Shown here one piece after another: positions 1 through 9,136 of a stretch of DNA of 64,000 nucleotides. The notes beneath the pieces were generated by a model. That model ran no database searches and had not been told where the DNA came from. It saw only the letters and a program-made list of their open reading frames with translations. The stretch is taken from contig CAJTFW010000012.1 of NCBI GenBank assembly GCA_910575445.1, positions 1 to 64,000 of the forward strand. Reading direction: 5' to 3'. Each line of letters starts with the position of its first letter. The stretch's first letter is position 1. The DNA comes from Lachnospiraceae bacterium. GTDB taxonomy: Bacteria; Bacillota; Clostridia; Lachnospirales; Lachnospiraceae. Both the position numbers and the translations under genes were made by a program.

Positions 1-127
1 TGGTATAATCGTAAGCGGATACATAGCTCTATTGGTTATTTGACACCACAGCAAAAGGAGGATGAGGAACTTAAAAAAACAGCATAATCTTTCGACTTTT
101 TTTGTCCAAAGTATTGACATAGATCCA
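1..127 (+). mobile_element. 3' end of an IS3-family insertion sequence
   Basis: Bases 1-87 encode the last 28 residues of an IS3-family (IS150-like) OrfB transposase. The diagnostic tail YNRKRIHSSIGYLTPQQ ends at a TAA at 85-87. About 15 bases on, the stretch 103-127 (TGTCC at its left, ATCCA at its right) looks like the right terminal inverted repeat, since IS3 ends finish in CA. Immediately after it, mobC-like coding sequence resumes in mid-gene, so the IS inserted into, or deleted the front of, a mobC gene. The rest of the element lies outside the window. The boundary at 127 is inferred; the transposase tail is clear. Confidence 0.8.
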
Positions 128-409
128 ATCCTTGAGCAGAAGGTAAAAGCCTCCGGCATGAAAAGCAAATCCGCTTTCCTGCGCCGCCAGATTTTGTATG
201 GTTTTGTTTATGACATTGACTATTCCGAACTTCGGGAATACAATGCCGCACTCGGAAAAATCGGCGGCAATCTGAACCAGATAGCAAAGCGCATGAACGC
301 CACAGGAAACGTCTATGCCGCTGATGTAAAAGAGGTAAAGGAACTGATGAAAAAAGTGTGGGATACACAAAAAGCCATGCTCTCAAAACAGCCATACATG
401 AAACAGTAA
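128..409 (+). pseudogene. mobC remnant truncated by IS3
   Basis: The reading frame from 128 to the TAA at 407-409 matches the intact MobC at 24186-24527. Shared stretches are SGMKSKSAFLR, ILYG-VYD-DYS, LREYN, LNQIAKR and VKELMK-VW-TQK-ML. MobC proteins are ribbon-helix-helix accessory factors that help the relaxase bind oriT. Here the N-terminal part is replaced by the IS3 right end. An ORF starting at 62 spans the junction but its first ~22 residues are IS sequence, so it is probably not a real protein start. The downstream mobA is also dead, so this is a decayed mobilisation module. Confidence 0.75.
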
Positions 410-420
410 ACCGTATCAAA
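358..420 (+). pseudogene. mobA relaxase 5' remnant
   Basis: Overlapping the end of the mobC remnant, GTG GGA TAC ACA AAA starts a frame reading VGYTKSHALKTAIHETV. It aligns with the start of the intact MobA at 24476 (MAYTKIHAITATVDKAV). The gene order and the overlap with mobC are the same in both places. The ATG has become GTG and similarity stops after about 20 codons, so only a stub of the relaxase remains. The following bases up to 834 show no relaxase sequence. Confidence 0.6.
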
Positions 421-834
421 ATTTCTGCCACAAAACGGAACAGCAGCAGTCAAAGCGAAACTGCAATAACATCTAAAATCAGACAAATTTCACACCAACA
501 AAAAAGGTGTACCGCAGGTAAGTTTCAACCTTCCTTGCAGTACACCTTGATGTGTATAACCATTCCGTATTTTTCGTTTTTTGCATATATACAGTTTTTG
601 TTTTTTTCTAAACATGACCTGTCCCTCTCTGCCATCTTTTACAAAAAAAGAGAACAGCGTTTTATACTCAAATAAAACCACTATTCCCTAATTTATGAAT
701 TACATATTTATGTCATAAAGATTGCATTATCAACCACCATTAGCGTTTGTATTGAATATATAAAACTAATCTTATGACTTCTTTGTAAAATCTAAAAGCT
801 ATGTTTTGTATAATTTATGTAAAATTTGAATTTT
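410..834. other. intergenic region after the mob remnant
   Basis: This 425-bp AT-rich stretch has no convincing gene. It contains one clear stem-loop, AAGGTGTAC at 504-512 pairing with GTACACCTT at 540-548. The stem-loop could be a terminator or the edge of a lost element. No T-rich terminator is obvious right after the phoR stop at 835 on the minus strand. Confidence 0.5.
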
Positions 835-2514
835 TTAGGAAATCTGCATCACATCATTTTTATCCTCTTGCAAAAAAATCTGTATGCTTGTTCCTTCTCC
901 AGGGCTGCTCTGTAAGTCAATCTGACCATTCAAATACTGTACGGCGTGTTTTGCAATAGAAAGTCCCAGCCCCGTTCCACCCGACTCTTTAGAACGGCTC
1001 TTATCCACTCTGTAAAACCTCTCAAATATCCTTGCCTGATGTTCCGCCGGAATGCCAATTCCTGAATCCTTTACAGAGATCACAGCCTGATTTTCCTCCC
1101 TGCTTACAGAAACCTCCACCATACCGCCATCTTTATTATATTTGACAGCATTATCGCAAAGATTAAATATAATTTCCGTCAATAACCGCCGGACACTTTT
1201 TATCCTGACTGTTTCCCCTGTCACAGCAATTTCAATATCCTTTATCGCTGCTATATCCGCCAGCCCCGCAGCCACATCCGTTGCAACCTCATATAAGTCA
1301 ACATTTTCAAAAGGCATATCGCACCCCTCGTCTAATTGGGATAAACGGATAATATCATCAATCAATGTTACAAGCCGCCCTGCCTCTGTGCGGATATGCC
1401 CTACAAAACGTGCCATATCCTCCGGTTTTACAAGACCATTCTCCATTAACTCCGCACTTCCCATGATTGATTGCAGCGGCGTTTTCAGTTCATGTGATAC
1501 ATTGGCAGTAAACTCCCGCCTGTTCCTTTCTGCGAAAGCTTCTTCTGTTATATCAAAGGCAAGGACAACCGCCCCGATTACAGTACCATTAGATTCAATG
1601 CGGTTGACATGGAGCTGATACTCTTTTCCCTCACGTTCTATGCGGATTTCGCTGTGTCCGTTTGAAAATGCGTCCTGTATAGCATGGCTCACATCATGGT
1701 TCCGCTCCACTGTCAGAAAATCTTTACCTATGCAGGATTTTTTTGTATGGAACAGTTTCAATGCTGCGGGATTGATGTTCAGAATGATGTTTTTTTCATT
1801 TAAAAGCACAAGTCCTTCCGTCATGCCCTGCGTAATCTGTGTAAACTCATCATTCTTTCTCTGAAGTTCCGACAACTGTACATCTATCTGCCTATGCTGT
1901 TTATTGATACGGTTTAATAAGGGCGCTAATTCTTCATAGGTATCATTTTCCAGCGGTTTTTCCAAATCAAGGCTGTTTAATGGCTCCATGATATGTTTGG
2001 AAATCCGGCTTGCCAACACTCCCGACAACACAAGGGCCACGGCAAGCACAATTAAAATCGGCTGTATCATTCCCAATACAAGCAACCAAACAGTAGCACT
2101 GCTAACCGAAATTCTAAGGACAGAACCATCGTTAAGCCTTCTGGCACAGTAAAGCGTTTTTTCCAGGAGTGTCGTGGAATAGCGCAGGCTTTTTCCTTCG
2201 CTGTTCTGTAATGCCTGCCTGATTTCCTCCCTGTCCGCATGGTTTTCCATACTTTCCTCGTCGGACTGTGTATCATATATCACATCGCCGTTCCCGGCAA
2301 CCCATGTCAGACGGTACTGATTTGATTGTAATTCCTCAAGATATTCCTGCCCGTTCTTCTCAACGGCTGCGGCTGCCAAAGACAACTCATCTTCTAACTG
2401 TTTCCCCTGAACATCACTGAAATAATGGTAAAGACACCCCATGATGATAACAAGGCTCGCCATCAGGACAGCCGCCGCCACAATCATAATAGACTTAAAA
2501 ATTTTCTTTGTCAT
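835..2514 (-). CDS. phoR: phosphate-sensing histidine kinase PhoR
   Basis: 559-residue membrane histidine kinase. Residues about 8-28 and 143-166 are membrane helices flanking an extracytoplasmic sensor segment of about 115 residues. A linker, a PAS-like region (about 220-330), the HisKA motif NVSHELKTPL (phospho-acceptor His near 342) and a HATPase domain with N, G1 (DSGIGIP) and G2 (GGTGLGLSI) boxes follow. It is the last gene of the pst operon and overlaps phoB by four bases (ATGA), which implies translational coupling. It should phosphorylate PhoB when the Pst system signals phosphate shortage through PhoU. The operon context makes PhoR much more likely than another sensor kinase. Confidence 0.93.
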   Translation of the reverse strand: MTKKIFKSIMIVAAAVLMASLVIIMGCLYHYFSDVQGKQLEDELSLAAAAVEKNGQEYLEELQSNQYRLTWVAGNGDVIYDTQSDEESMENHADREEIRQALQNSEGKSLRYSTTLLEKTLYCARRLNDGSVLRISVSSATVWLLVLGMIQPILIVLAVALVLSGVLASRISKHIMEPLNSLDLEKPLENDTYEELAPLLNRINKQHRQIDVQLSELQRKNDEFTQITQGMTEGLVLLNEKNIILNINPAALKLFHTKKSCIGKDFLTVERNHDVSHAIQDAFSNGHSEIRIEREGKEYQLHVNRIESNGTVIGAVVLAFDITEEAFAERNRREFTANVSHELKTPLQSIMGSAELMENGLVKPEDMARFVGHIRTEAGRLVTLIDDIIRLSQLDEGCDMPFENVDLYEVATDVAAGLADIAAIKDIEIAVTGETVRIKSVRRLLTEIIFNLCDNAVKYNKDGGMVEVSVSREENQAVISVKDSGIGIPAEHQARIFERFYRVDKSRSKESGGTGLGLSIAKHAVQYLNGQIDLQSSPGEGTSIQIFLQEDKNDVMQIS

Positions 2515-3188
2515 GCCTGCACCTCTAATCTATATCCAACGCCACGCACTGTTTCAATCATTTTCCCATAATCCCCCAGCTTCACACGCAATGTACGGAT
2601 ATGCATATCAACCGTCCTTGTTTCACTGATATAATCCGCACCCCATACATCATTAAAAAGCTGGTCACGGGTAAATGCAATTCCCGGATGAGAGAGGAAC
2701 AGACGGAGAAGTTCAAACTCTTTTAAAGTAAGCTGTATCCTTTCTCTGTCAACGGTAACAGTATGCTCGTCTAAATTGACAACAAGGCCGCCTGCCTTCA
2801 AAAGATGTTCCACTTCTGTGGGATTGCATCGGCGAAGTACAGCTTTCACACGGGAAACCATTTCCATCATTCCAAAAGGCTTTACAAGATAATCGTCCGC
2901 ACCTAAATCAAGGCTCTGAATTTTATCGTACTCCATGCCCTTAGCCGTTGCCATGATAACGGGAATCCTGCAAGTGTCGGGACTGTCTTTCAGAAATTTC
3001 AACAATTCCACGCCGTCCTCTCCGGGCAGCATAATATCAAGGATAATCAAATCCGGCTTATCCGTGGCCAGCGCATCATGAAAAGCCGCCGCATCCGAAA
3101 AGCCTGTTGCTTCAAAATCTGTAGAATTAAGCGTGTATACCTCAATATCCCTGATACTTTCATCGTCCTCTACGCACCATATTTTCAT
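2511..3188 (-). CDS. phoB: phosphate regulon response regulator PhoB/PhoP
   Basis: OmpR-family response regulator of 225 residues. The receiver domain has the acidic pair EDD near the N-terminus, the phospho-Asp in LIILDIMLPGEDG and the conserved Lys in DDYLVKPFG. The C-terminal winged helix ends RTVDMHIRTLRVKLGD...VRGVGYRLE. The ATG at 3188 is preferred over the upstream in-frame ATG at 3236 because AAAGGAG precedes it at normal spacing and it overlaps the phoU stop as ATGA. It is expected to activate its own operon, where hexamer repeats lie upstream of pstS. Confidence 0.93.
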   Translation of the reverse strand: MKIWCVEDDESIRDIEVYTLNSTDFEATGFSDAAAFHDALATDKPDLIILDIMLPGEDGVELLKFLKDSPDTCRIPVIMATAKGMEYDKIQSLDLGADDYLVKPFGMMEMVSRVKAVLRRCNPTEVEHLLKAGGLVVNLDEHTVTVDRERIQLTLKEFELLRLFLSHPGIAFTRDQLFNDVWGADYISETRTVDMHIRTLRVKLGDYGKMIETVRGVGYRLEVQA

Positions 3189-3838
3189 AAATTTTCTGCT
3201 CCTTTGTGTTTTCCTGTTACAGAAAAAGCCACCCACTCTGCAATATTTACCGCATGATCCCCAATACGTTCAAAGTATTTGGCAATCATCAGTAAATCTA
3301 ATGCGTATCCTCCATTTGTCGGCTTTTCTGCTATCAGTTCAATCAATGATGATTTGACCTGCAGGAATAAATCGTCAACCACATCGTCACGGTCAATCGC
3401 CGCATCAGCCAGCGCAACATCCTGCTTTACAAAGGCATCAATGCTTTCTGTGACCATTTGGCTCACCGCATCAGCCATAAAACGGATATGTTCACATTCC
3501 CCGCCTGTCCGCCCGTCAAGAAATGTAATAATTTCTGCAATGTCCGCCGCCTGCGTTCCGATACGCTCCATATCGGTAATCATTTTAAGGGCTGCGGAAA
3601 TCTGCCGCAAATCCCCTGCCACCGGCTGTTGCTGTAACAACAGTTTCAGGCACAGCGTTTCTATTGTGCGCTCCATATGGTTAATTTCCCCGTCAAGGGA
3701 TATAACCTTATCTGTCAGCTTCACATCGCCCGCAGAGAGCGCCCTTGAAGCAATTGCAATCGCTTCCTCACACATTGCCCCCATCCTCGTAAGCTCATTA
3801 TTAAGCGTAGCAAGCTGTTCATCAAAACGACTTCTCAT
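3185..3838 (-). CDS. phoU: phosphate transport regulator PhoU
   Basis: 217-residue all-helical protein, the usual PhoU length, with two PhoU repeats. Metal-binding-like E/D-rich motifs (DGEINHMERTIE; DRDDVVDDLF) and the ERIGDHAVNIAEW signature near the C-terminus are visible. PhoU links the Pst transporter to PhoR and damps the kinase when phosphate is plentiful. It sits directly downstream of pstB, sharing one base with it, and overlaps phoB by four bases, so the genes are clearly co-translated. Confidence 0.94.
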   Translation of the reverse strand: MRSRFDEQLATLNNELTRMGAMCEEAIAIASRALSAGDVKLTDKVISLDGEINHMERTIETLCLKLLLQQQPVAGDLRQISAALKMITDMERIGTQAADIAEIITFLDGRTGGECEHIRFMADAVSQMVTESIDAFVKQDVALADAAIDRDDVVDDLFLQVKSSLIELIAEKPTNGGYALDLLMIAKYFERIGDHAVNIAEWVAFSVTGKHKGAENL

Positions 3839-4593
3839 TATCCAAACCTCCCCGTAATATAATCCTCTGTCCGCTTGTCTTTTGGCTGCTCAAACATCTT
3901 TTCCGTATTTCCATATTCAATTAAACTACCGAGGAGAAAGAATGCAGTATTATCGGAAATCCGTACAGCCTGCTGCATATTGTGCGTAACGATGATAATA
4001 GTATACTTATCTTTCAGTTCCATTGCAAGTTCCTCAATTTTAGATGTGGAAATCGGATCAAGGGCGCTTGTGGGCTCATCCATCAGAAGCACATCCGGTT
4101 CAACCGCTAATGCACGGGCAATGCAGAGCCGCTGCTGCTGACCTCCCGACAATCCTAATGCCGATTTTTTCAGCCTGTCCTTTACTTCCTCCCAGATTGC
4201 AGCTCCACGCAGGGAGTGTTCTACGATATCGTCCAGTTTTGCTTTATTTTTTATGCCATGTGTCCTTGGTCCATAAGCAATATTATCATAAATACTCATC
4301 GGAAACGGATTAGGCTTTTGAAAGACCATGCCAATGCTGCGGCGAAGCTCATTGACATCAATATCTGCATCAAAAATATTATAATTCCTATAACACACTT
4401 CTCCCGTAATCCTTACACCAGTAATAAGGTCATTCATTCGATTTAAAGATTTAAGAAAAGTAGATTTTCCACACCCGGAGGGACCAATCAGAGCTGTAAT
4501 GCTCCGTTCCTCAATTTCAATATTTATATCTTTCAAAGCCTGCGCACTGCCATACCAAAGACACAGGTCTTTCACTGTCATAACATTACTCAT
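3838..4593 (-). CDS. pstB: phosphate ABC transporter ATP-binding protein PstB
   Basis: 251-residue ABC ATPase. Walker A is [12 protein letters not shown], the signature is [16 protein letters not shown] and Walker B is [13 protein letters not shown], followed by the H-loop THNMQQA. The NRMNDLI and [16 protein letters not shown] segments are typical of PstB rather than other importers. It powers phosphate import with PstA and PstC. It overlaps pstA by four bases. Confidence 0.96.
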   Translation of the reverse strand: MSNVMTVKDLCLWYGSAQALKDINIEIEERSITALIGPSGCGKSTFLKSLNRMNDLITGVRITGEVCYRNYNIFDADIDVNELRRSIGMVFQKPNPFPMSIYDNIAYGPRTHGIKNKAKLDDIVEHSLRGAAIWEEVKDRLKKSALGLSGGQQQRLCIARALAVEPDVLLMDEPTSALDPISTSKIEELAMELKDKYTIIIVTHNMQQAVRISDNTAFFLLGSLIEYGNTEKMFEQPKDKRTEDYITGRFG

Positions 4594-5459
4594 ACAATTC
4601 TCCTTCTTTGGAAATATCTGCCCACCAATGCCGCCGACAAATTGATGAACATGGTCAAAATCATCAGGATAGCGGCAATAGCAAAAGCAATTCCAAATTC
4701 TCCGTTTTCCTTTGCATAGACATATAATGCAACTGTCAGTGTTGCCCCTGCACTGCCAAGCCCCTCAAAGATTCCATTCAGAGCGTGGGCAAAACCAGCC
4801 GTAAAAAGAAGTGCCGCCGATTCCCCAAGAATACGCCCGACAGACAGGATACAGCCCGTTATGACACCTTCAATACAGCCGGGAAGTACAACGGTATAAA
4901 TCACACGCCATTTTCCAGCCCCAAGTCCGAAAGCACCTTCACGGTAACTTTGCGGCACCGTTTTCAGGCTCTCCTGAGTGGTACGCATGACCGTGGGCAG
5001 ATTCATGATTACCAGTGTAAATGCCCCTGCTAAGAGGGAAGTTTTCATACCAAAAAACTGACAGAAAAACAGCATCCCCACAAGACCATAAATAATAGAC
5101 GGAATCCCCGATAATGTTTCAGCAGTGTATTCAATCATTTCTACCAGCTTTTTATTTTTGGCATATTCCGTCAGATAAATTGCAGCACCTACCCCAAGAG
5201 GAAGAACCAATACCAAAGTTGCCAGCACAATATAGACCGTATTGAGAATATCCGGCAGAATCCCTATGCGGTTCGACAGATAACTCGGTTTTGTAGTAAG
5301 CAGTTTCCATGATACATTCGGCAGTCCTTTCCACAATACATAGCCGATTAAAAATAATACCAATGCACAGGTAACGCTCACGGAAATTCCCATCAGCACA
5401 CGCATGACGGTAATGTATGCTTTCCTTTTAGTTGAAATAGATTGTTTTTGCATTTTCAT
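4590..5459 (-). CDS. pstA: phosphate ABC transporter permease PstA
   Basis: 289-residue inner-membrane permease with about six hydrophobic helices and the EAA-type loop ([22 protein letters not shown]) that contacts PstB. It starts directly after pstC and overlaps pstB by four bases. It forms the phosphate channel with PstC. Confidence 0.95.
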   Translation of the reverse strand: MKMQKQSISTKRKAYITVMRVLMGISVSVTCALVLFLIGYVLWKGLPNVSWKLLTTKPSYLSNRIGILPDILNTVYIVLATLVLVLPLGVGAAIYLTEYAKNKKLVEMIEYTAETLSGIPSIIYGLVGMLFFCQFFGMKTSLLAGAFTLVIMNLPTVMRTTQESLKTVPQSYREGAFGLGAGKWRVIYTVVLPGCIEGVITGCILSVGRILGESAALLFTAGFAHALNGIFEGLGSAGATLTVALYVYAKENGEFGIAFAIAAILMILTMFINLSAALVGRYFQRRRIV

Positions 5460-6332
5460 TTACTCCTTACTATGTTTCAAAAAGAAATTCAACACGGCAT
5501 TTATCAGCATGATAAAGAGGAACAGCACCAACGCAATGGAAAACAATGCCTGTTTTTGTAAACTCCCGTCAGCCGCATAGGACATTTCACTTGCCACGGC
5601 GGTTGTAAGGAAACGTACACTTTGAAACATCCCCGGCATATTAGGTGCGTTCCCTGCCACCATCATAATAGCCATTGCCTCTCCGATAGCCCTGCCAACT
5701 CCTAACACGACAGCCGCTGCGATACCGCTTTTTGCTGCCGGAACAGATACACGGAAATATGTTTCAACCGGCGTTGCTCCAAGTGCAAGGGAAGCATCCT
5801 CATATTCCTTTGGAACTGCTTCTAACGCCGTAAGCGATACTTTGATAATTGATGGTAAAATCATAATGGCAAGCACTATAATGGCAGCAAACAGACTTGC
5901 CCCGTCCGGAATATGAAAGAGGGTCCGTATCCCCGGAACAAGCACCATCATTCCTACAAGTCCATAAACCACTGACGGAATGCCCGCCAGCAGACTGACC
6001 GCCGTTTCTATAACAGTTTTTACTTTTGGCGGCGCAATTTTAGAGAGGTAAACTGCTGCCAGAAAGCCAACCGGCACTCCGATTACAATTGCACCAGCCG
6101 TACCGTAAATACTTGTGAGGATAAAAGGCAAAATGCCATATTGCGGCTGTGCTGCCGTAGAAGCCCACTTTTTCCCAAAAAGGAATTTCAAAACACCTAT
6201 TTTACGGATAGCAGGAATACCGGATATGACAAGATAAACAGTAATTAAAAGCACACAGCCAACCGTAATCAGACCAAGTACCAGGAAAATGCCATGTATG
6301 GCATTCTCCATAAGCCGTTTTCTGTTCTTCAT
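5460..6332 (-). CDS. pstC: phosphate ABC transporter permease PstC
   Basis: 290-residue permease with about six helices. The conserved GIPSVVYGLVGMMVLVP segment and the EAA loop (YEDASLALGATPVETYFRVSVPAAKSG) identify the PstC half. It begins 22 bases after pstS and ends right at the pstA start, in the usual S-C-A-B order. Confidence 0.95.
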   Translation of the reverse strand: MKNRKRLMENAIHGIFLVLGLITVGCVLLITVYLVISGIPAIRKIGVLKFLFGKKWASTAAQPQYGILPFILTSIYGTAGAIVIGVPVGFLAAVYLSKIAPPKVKTVIETAVSLLAGIPSVVYGLVGMMVLVPGIRTLFHIPDGASLFAAIIVLAIMILPSIIKVSLTALEAVPKEYEDASLALGATPVETYFRVSVPAAKSGIAAAVVLGVGRAIGEAMAIMMVAGNAPNMPGMFQSVRFLTTAVASEMSYAADGSLQKQALFSIALVLFLFIMLINAVLNFFLKHSKE

Positions 6333-6354
6333 TTGACTCCACCTTTCAAAGCCT

Positions 6355-7161
6355 TTAGTTTACCGGCACAGCACCCGCAGATGAGATAATCTCATTTGCT
6401 TCAGATGATGTAATATAGTCAAAAAATTTCTGTGCAGCCTCCGAAAGCTCTGTATTGCTCCTTGTAACTAATACAAAAGGGCGCTGCACTACATAACTGC
6501 CATCTTTGACTGTTTCCTCCGTAGGCATAATGCCGCCGACAGAAAGTGCTTTTACAGTTTCCTTTACAGACGCAAGGGAAGCATAACCGATTGCCGCAGG
6601 ATTGCCTGCCACCGTTGTGATCACATCTCCGGTAGATGTAAGTTCCTGACGGTATTTGCAGACATCTTCCGTATCTGTAATGGATTCAAAGCCATCTCTT
6701 GTACCACTTCCCGCTTCACGGCCAATCAGTACAATTTCCAAATCATTACCGCCTATCTCCTTCCAATTCGTTATTTCGCCCCTATAAATTCTGCCAATCG
6801 TTTCAAGGTCAAGGTCATTTACCGGATTATCAGTATTTACAATAACGGCAATGCCATCAAGAGCCAGTATCGTTTCAGTCAACCCCTGTGCCTTTTCTTC
6901 ATCCTTTAAGTTACGGCTGGAAAGACCAATATCACAACGTCCCTCTGCAACCGCTGTAACTCCAGAACCGGAGCCGGTAGGATTATATGTAAAGGTTACG
7001 CCGGAATTGTTTCCCTCAAAGGCTTCTCCCAAAGCGCCAATGACTTTTTCCATAGAAGTTGAACCGTCCGTAGATACCGATCCACTGACTGTTTTCCCAC
7101 ATCCTGTCATAGCAGTAAGCATAAGTGATACAATCGCAATAAGTGTGACAAATTTTTTCAT
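6355..7161 (-). CDS. pstS: phosphate-binding lipoprotein PstS
   Basis: 268-residue solute-binding protein. An N-terminal signal peptide ends in a lipobox (AMTGC, Cys at about 21), so it is a lipoprotein anchored outside the membrane. Phosphate-binding motifs are visible: DGSTSM, NPTGSGSGV, GLSSR and GREAGSGTRDGF. It is the first gene of the operon, has a good AAGGAGAAA ribosome binding site, and delivers phosphate to PstC/PstA. Confidence 0.95.
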   Translation of the reverse strand: MKKFVTLIAIVSLMLTAMTGCGKTVSGSVSTDGSTSMEKVIGALGEAFEGNNSGVTFTYNPTGSGSGVTAVAEGRCDIGLSSRNLKDEEKAQGLTETILALDGIAVIVNTDNPVNDLDLETIGRIYRGEITNWKEIGGNDLEIVLIGREAGSGTRDGFESITDTEDVCKYRQELTSTGDVITTVAGNPAAIGYASLASVKETVKALSVGGIMPTEETVKDGSYVVQRPFVLVTRSNTELSEAAQKFFDYITSSEANEIISSAGAVPVN

Positions 7162-7205
7162 GATACATTTTCTCCTTTTTTATCTGATATTTTTTGCTCT
7201 GTGAT

Positions 7206-7264
7206 TATTATGATAAGTGCTGTCTGTAAAATCAAAAACACAACTTTTGTCAAATATTTGTAAA
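7206..7264 (-). promoter_or_regulatory. candidate Pho box and pst promoter
   Basis: Read on the minus strand, hexamers TTTACA (7259-7264) and TTGACA (7248-7253) start 11 bases apart. A third, TTTACA (7225-7230), lies about two helical turns further on. Bacillus PhoP binds TT(A/T)ACA repeats at this spacing. CATAAT at 7206-7211 could be the -10. The position about 50-100 bases upstream of pstS and the operon encoding its own PhoB/PhoR support this. The site is inferred from pattern and position only. Confidence 0.5.
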
Positions 7265-7289
7265 ATTTGCAGACTTATCATTAAAGACC

Positions 7290-7438
7290 GCATTATGGAA
7301 AAGTGCATAACTGGCTATTCCGTCATGGATAACTGTGTTCACAGCACATGGAAAAGCAAAGTGCAGCTTTCCCACATCCTGTAAACACAGTTACCCACAA
7401 CTCCATAAAACAGGCAGTTATACACTTTCCCACAATGC
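7290..7438. repeat. 150-bp palindromic element, copy 1
   Basis: Almost the whole 149 bp folds on itself. Outer arms run from GCATTATGGAAAAGTGCATAACT (broken here as GCATTATGGAAAAG + TGCATAACT) to AGTTATACACTTTCCCACAATGC. An inner stem pairs TAACTGTGTT with AACACAGTTA, and the tip pairs GGAAAAGC with GCTTTCCC. Copies lie at 25886-26035 (full length) and 17747-17788 (ends only). Paired bases change together between copies. The sequence just outside the right end (CGCCTGCGGAATCC here) is also shared. It lies between the pst promoter and the IS1182 element. Confidence 0.75.
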
Positions 7439-7494
7439 CTACGCCTGCGGAATCCATCTCATTCGTTCCTCTTTTATAACTTTTAGACAATATC

Positions 7495-9050
7495 GAGCTG
7501 TTGACAAACCTCTTGCCAAAAAGATTTGCATATAAGAAAATATATGTGTAGATGAATTCTTGAGGTGATACATTATGATGACGAAAAGAGAAAACCAACA
7601 GATAGAAATGCATTTGATAACAATTGAAGATTTAGTCCCTATGGATCATTTGCTTCGGAAAGTAAATGATATCATTGATTTTTCATTCATATATAACGAA
7701 GTAGAAAATATGTACGGTCATAACAATGGGCGTCCATCTATTGATCCAGTGGCCTTAATCAAGTTTCTTCTCATCGGTTTTCTTTATGGCATCAATTCCG
7801 AAAGAAGAATATCAGAAGAGATTCAGGTGAACATGGCATACCGTTGGTTTCTTGGTCTTAATATCATGGATAAAGTTCCAGACCATTCTACGATTTCCCA
7901 GAACAGACGACGCCGTTTCAACGGCAGTGATCTTTTTCGGAATATCTTTCAGAAAATTGTTTCCATATGCATAGAAAAGGGTCTGGCAGACGGCAAGCTG
8001 GTTTTTACGGATTCGACACATATGAAGGCAAACGCATCCCGCAACACAGAATACATCAAACAAACAGAAGAAGTAACAAATGAATACCTCAAAGAACTAG
8101 ACCAGTATGAAGAAACGGTACGGGACCAGTTGGAATCGGAAGGGAAAATCAAGCCCGTCAGATGCAGGAAACGGAAGGAAAAAATAGAAATCATTAGCCG
8201 CCGTGAAAGCAGAACAGAGCCTGAATCGGGATTTTACAAGAGGAAAGGGAAAGCGGAGGGAATGCACTACTTGTCGCATGAAACCGTAGACTCTAAAAAC
8301 GGAATCATAATTGATGTGGCAGCTACAGCCGGTAATGTGCCTGATAGCCAGCCGTATATCAAAAGGATTGATTATATTGAGAAAAATCTGGGTTTAAAAA
8401 TACAGGAAGCATGTGCCGACAGTGGCTATGACACAAACCTTATCAACCAACAGTTATCAGAAAGAGGCATAAATTTTTATACACCTAAAAGAACAGAGCA
8501 AAAAAGAGGAACTACAGAATTTCAAAGGAAAGATTTTCAATATGATGAAAAGGATGACAGATTCATCTGTCCCGGAGGAAAAGCACTTCCGCTGCACCGG
8601 CTCAATAGAACAAGCAATACTGTAACAAAAGAGTACCGCTGTCCAAAGGCTGAATGTAAAGACTGTCCATTCCGTAACAGGTGCATAGGAGAAAAAGGTT
8701 CTGATAAAAGAATTCAAGTAAATATTTTTGAAGACGTTGTAAAAAAGAATCATGAAAAGGATGGTACGGAAACACACACCAAGGTTTTGCTTCTGCGACA
8801 GATATGGAGCGAAGGCAGCTTTGCGGCGCAAAAGTCAAGACATAACTTGAAATTCTTATACAGAAGAGGATTAGAGGCGGCTGAACAGCAGTGCCTCTTA
8901 TCGTCAACGGCATTAAATCTTAAAAGGATGATAAAGGCCATGGCATAGGGAACCATGACCTTTTTCTTTGGAATATTTTTGCTATCTTTGCTAGATTTTT
9001 ATCATGATATCTTGTGACATTTACGAAATTAGAGGGTTTGTCAACAGCTC
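7495..9050 (+). mobile_element. complete IS1182-family insertion sequence
   Basis: The element is bounded by GAGCTGTTGACAAACCTCT at 7495-7513 and its near-perfect inverse AGAGGGTTTGTCAACAGCTC at 9031-9050. It encloses a single transposase gene. Flanking bases (ACAATATC on the left, AAAAATGT on the right) show no clear target duplication. It separates the phosphate operon and palindromic element from the serine recombinase genes. Confidence 0.85.
7575..8948 (+). CDS. IS1182-family transposase
   Basis: 457-residue DDE transposase. The N-terminal domain (GRPSIDPVALIKFLLIGFLYGI, IQVNMAYRWFLGL, PDHSTISQNRRRRF) is typical of IS1182. The catalytic core shows FTDSTHMKANASRN (first Asp), ACADSGYDT (second Asp) and a C-terminal DDE helix RQIWSEGSFAAQKSRHNLKF with a candidate third acid. 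A Cys cluster (CPKAECKDCPFRNRC) precedes it. The GAGGTG ribosome binding site sits before ATG 7575. Length and motifs look complete, so it may be active. Confidence 0.92.
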   Translation: MMTKRENQQIEMHLITIEDLVPMDHLLRKVNDIIDFSFIYNEVENMYGHNNGRPSIDPVALIKFLLIGFLYGINSERRISEEIQVNMAYRWFLGLNIMDKVPDHSTISQNRRRRFNGSDLFRNIFQKIVSICIEKGLADGKLVFTDSTHMKANASRNTEYIKQTEEVTNEYLKELDQYEETVRDQLESEGKIKPVRCRKRKEKIEIISRRESRTEPESGFYKRKGKAEGMHYLSHETVDSKNGIIIDVAATAGNVPDSQPYIKRIDYIEKNLGLKIQEACADSGYDTNLINQQLSERGINFYTPKRTEQKRGTTEFQRKDFQYDEKDDRFICPGGKALPLHRLNRTSNTVTKEYRCPKAECKDCPFRNRCIGEKGSDKRIQVNIFEDVVKKNHEKDGTETHTKVLLLRQIWSEGSFAAQKSRHNLKFLYRRGLEAAEQQCLLSSTALNLKRMIKAMA

Positions 9051-9076
9051 AAAAATGTCCCGAGGCATCGACATCC

Positions 9077-9105
9077 TTGTTGATTGCCCCGGGCAGAGGT
9101 ATAAT
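9077..9105 (+). promoter_or_regulatory. promoter for the first serine recombinase
   Basis: TTGTTG at 9077-9082 and TATAAT at 9100-9105 are exactly 17 bases apart. They lie 31 bases upstream of ATG 9137, which has the ribosome binding site GGAAGGAGGA. The promoter lies just outside the IS1182 right end. Confidence 0.65.
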
Positions 9106-9136
9106 ATAAGTGTAATGTGATAGGGAAGGAGGAACA

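Noticed and set aside
835-7161. The pst/pho operon as ICE cargo
   Set aside because: It is a complete housekeeping operon in canonical order, outside the integrase end of the ICE, with no cargo-like composition.
7323-7613. ORFs across the palindromic element (also 25919-26239) as genes
   Set aside because: Both arise from the inverted-repeat sequence, lack ribosome binding sites and differ in frame content between copies.
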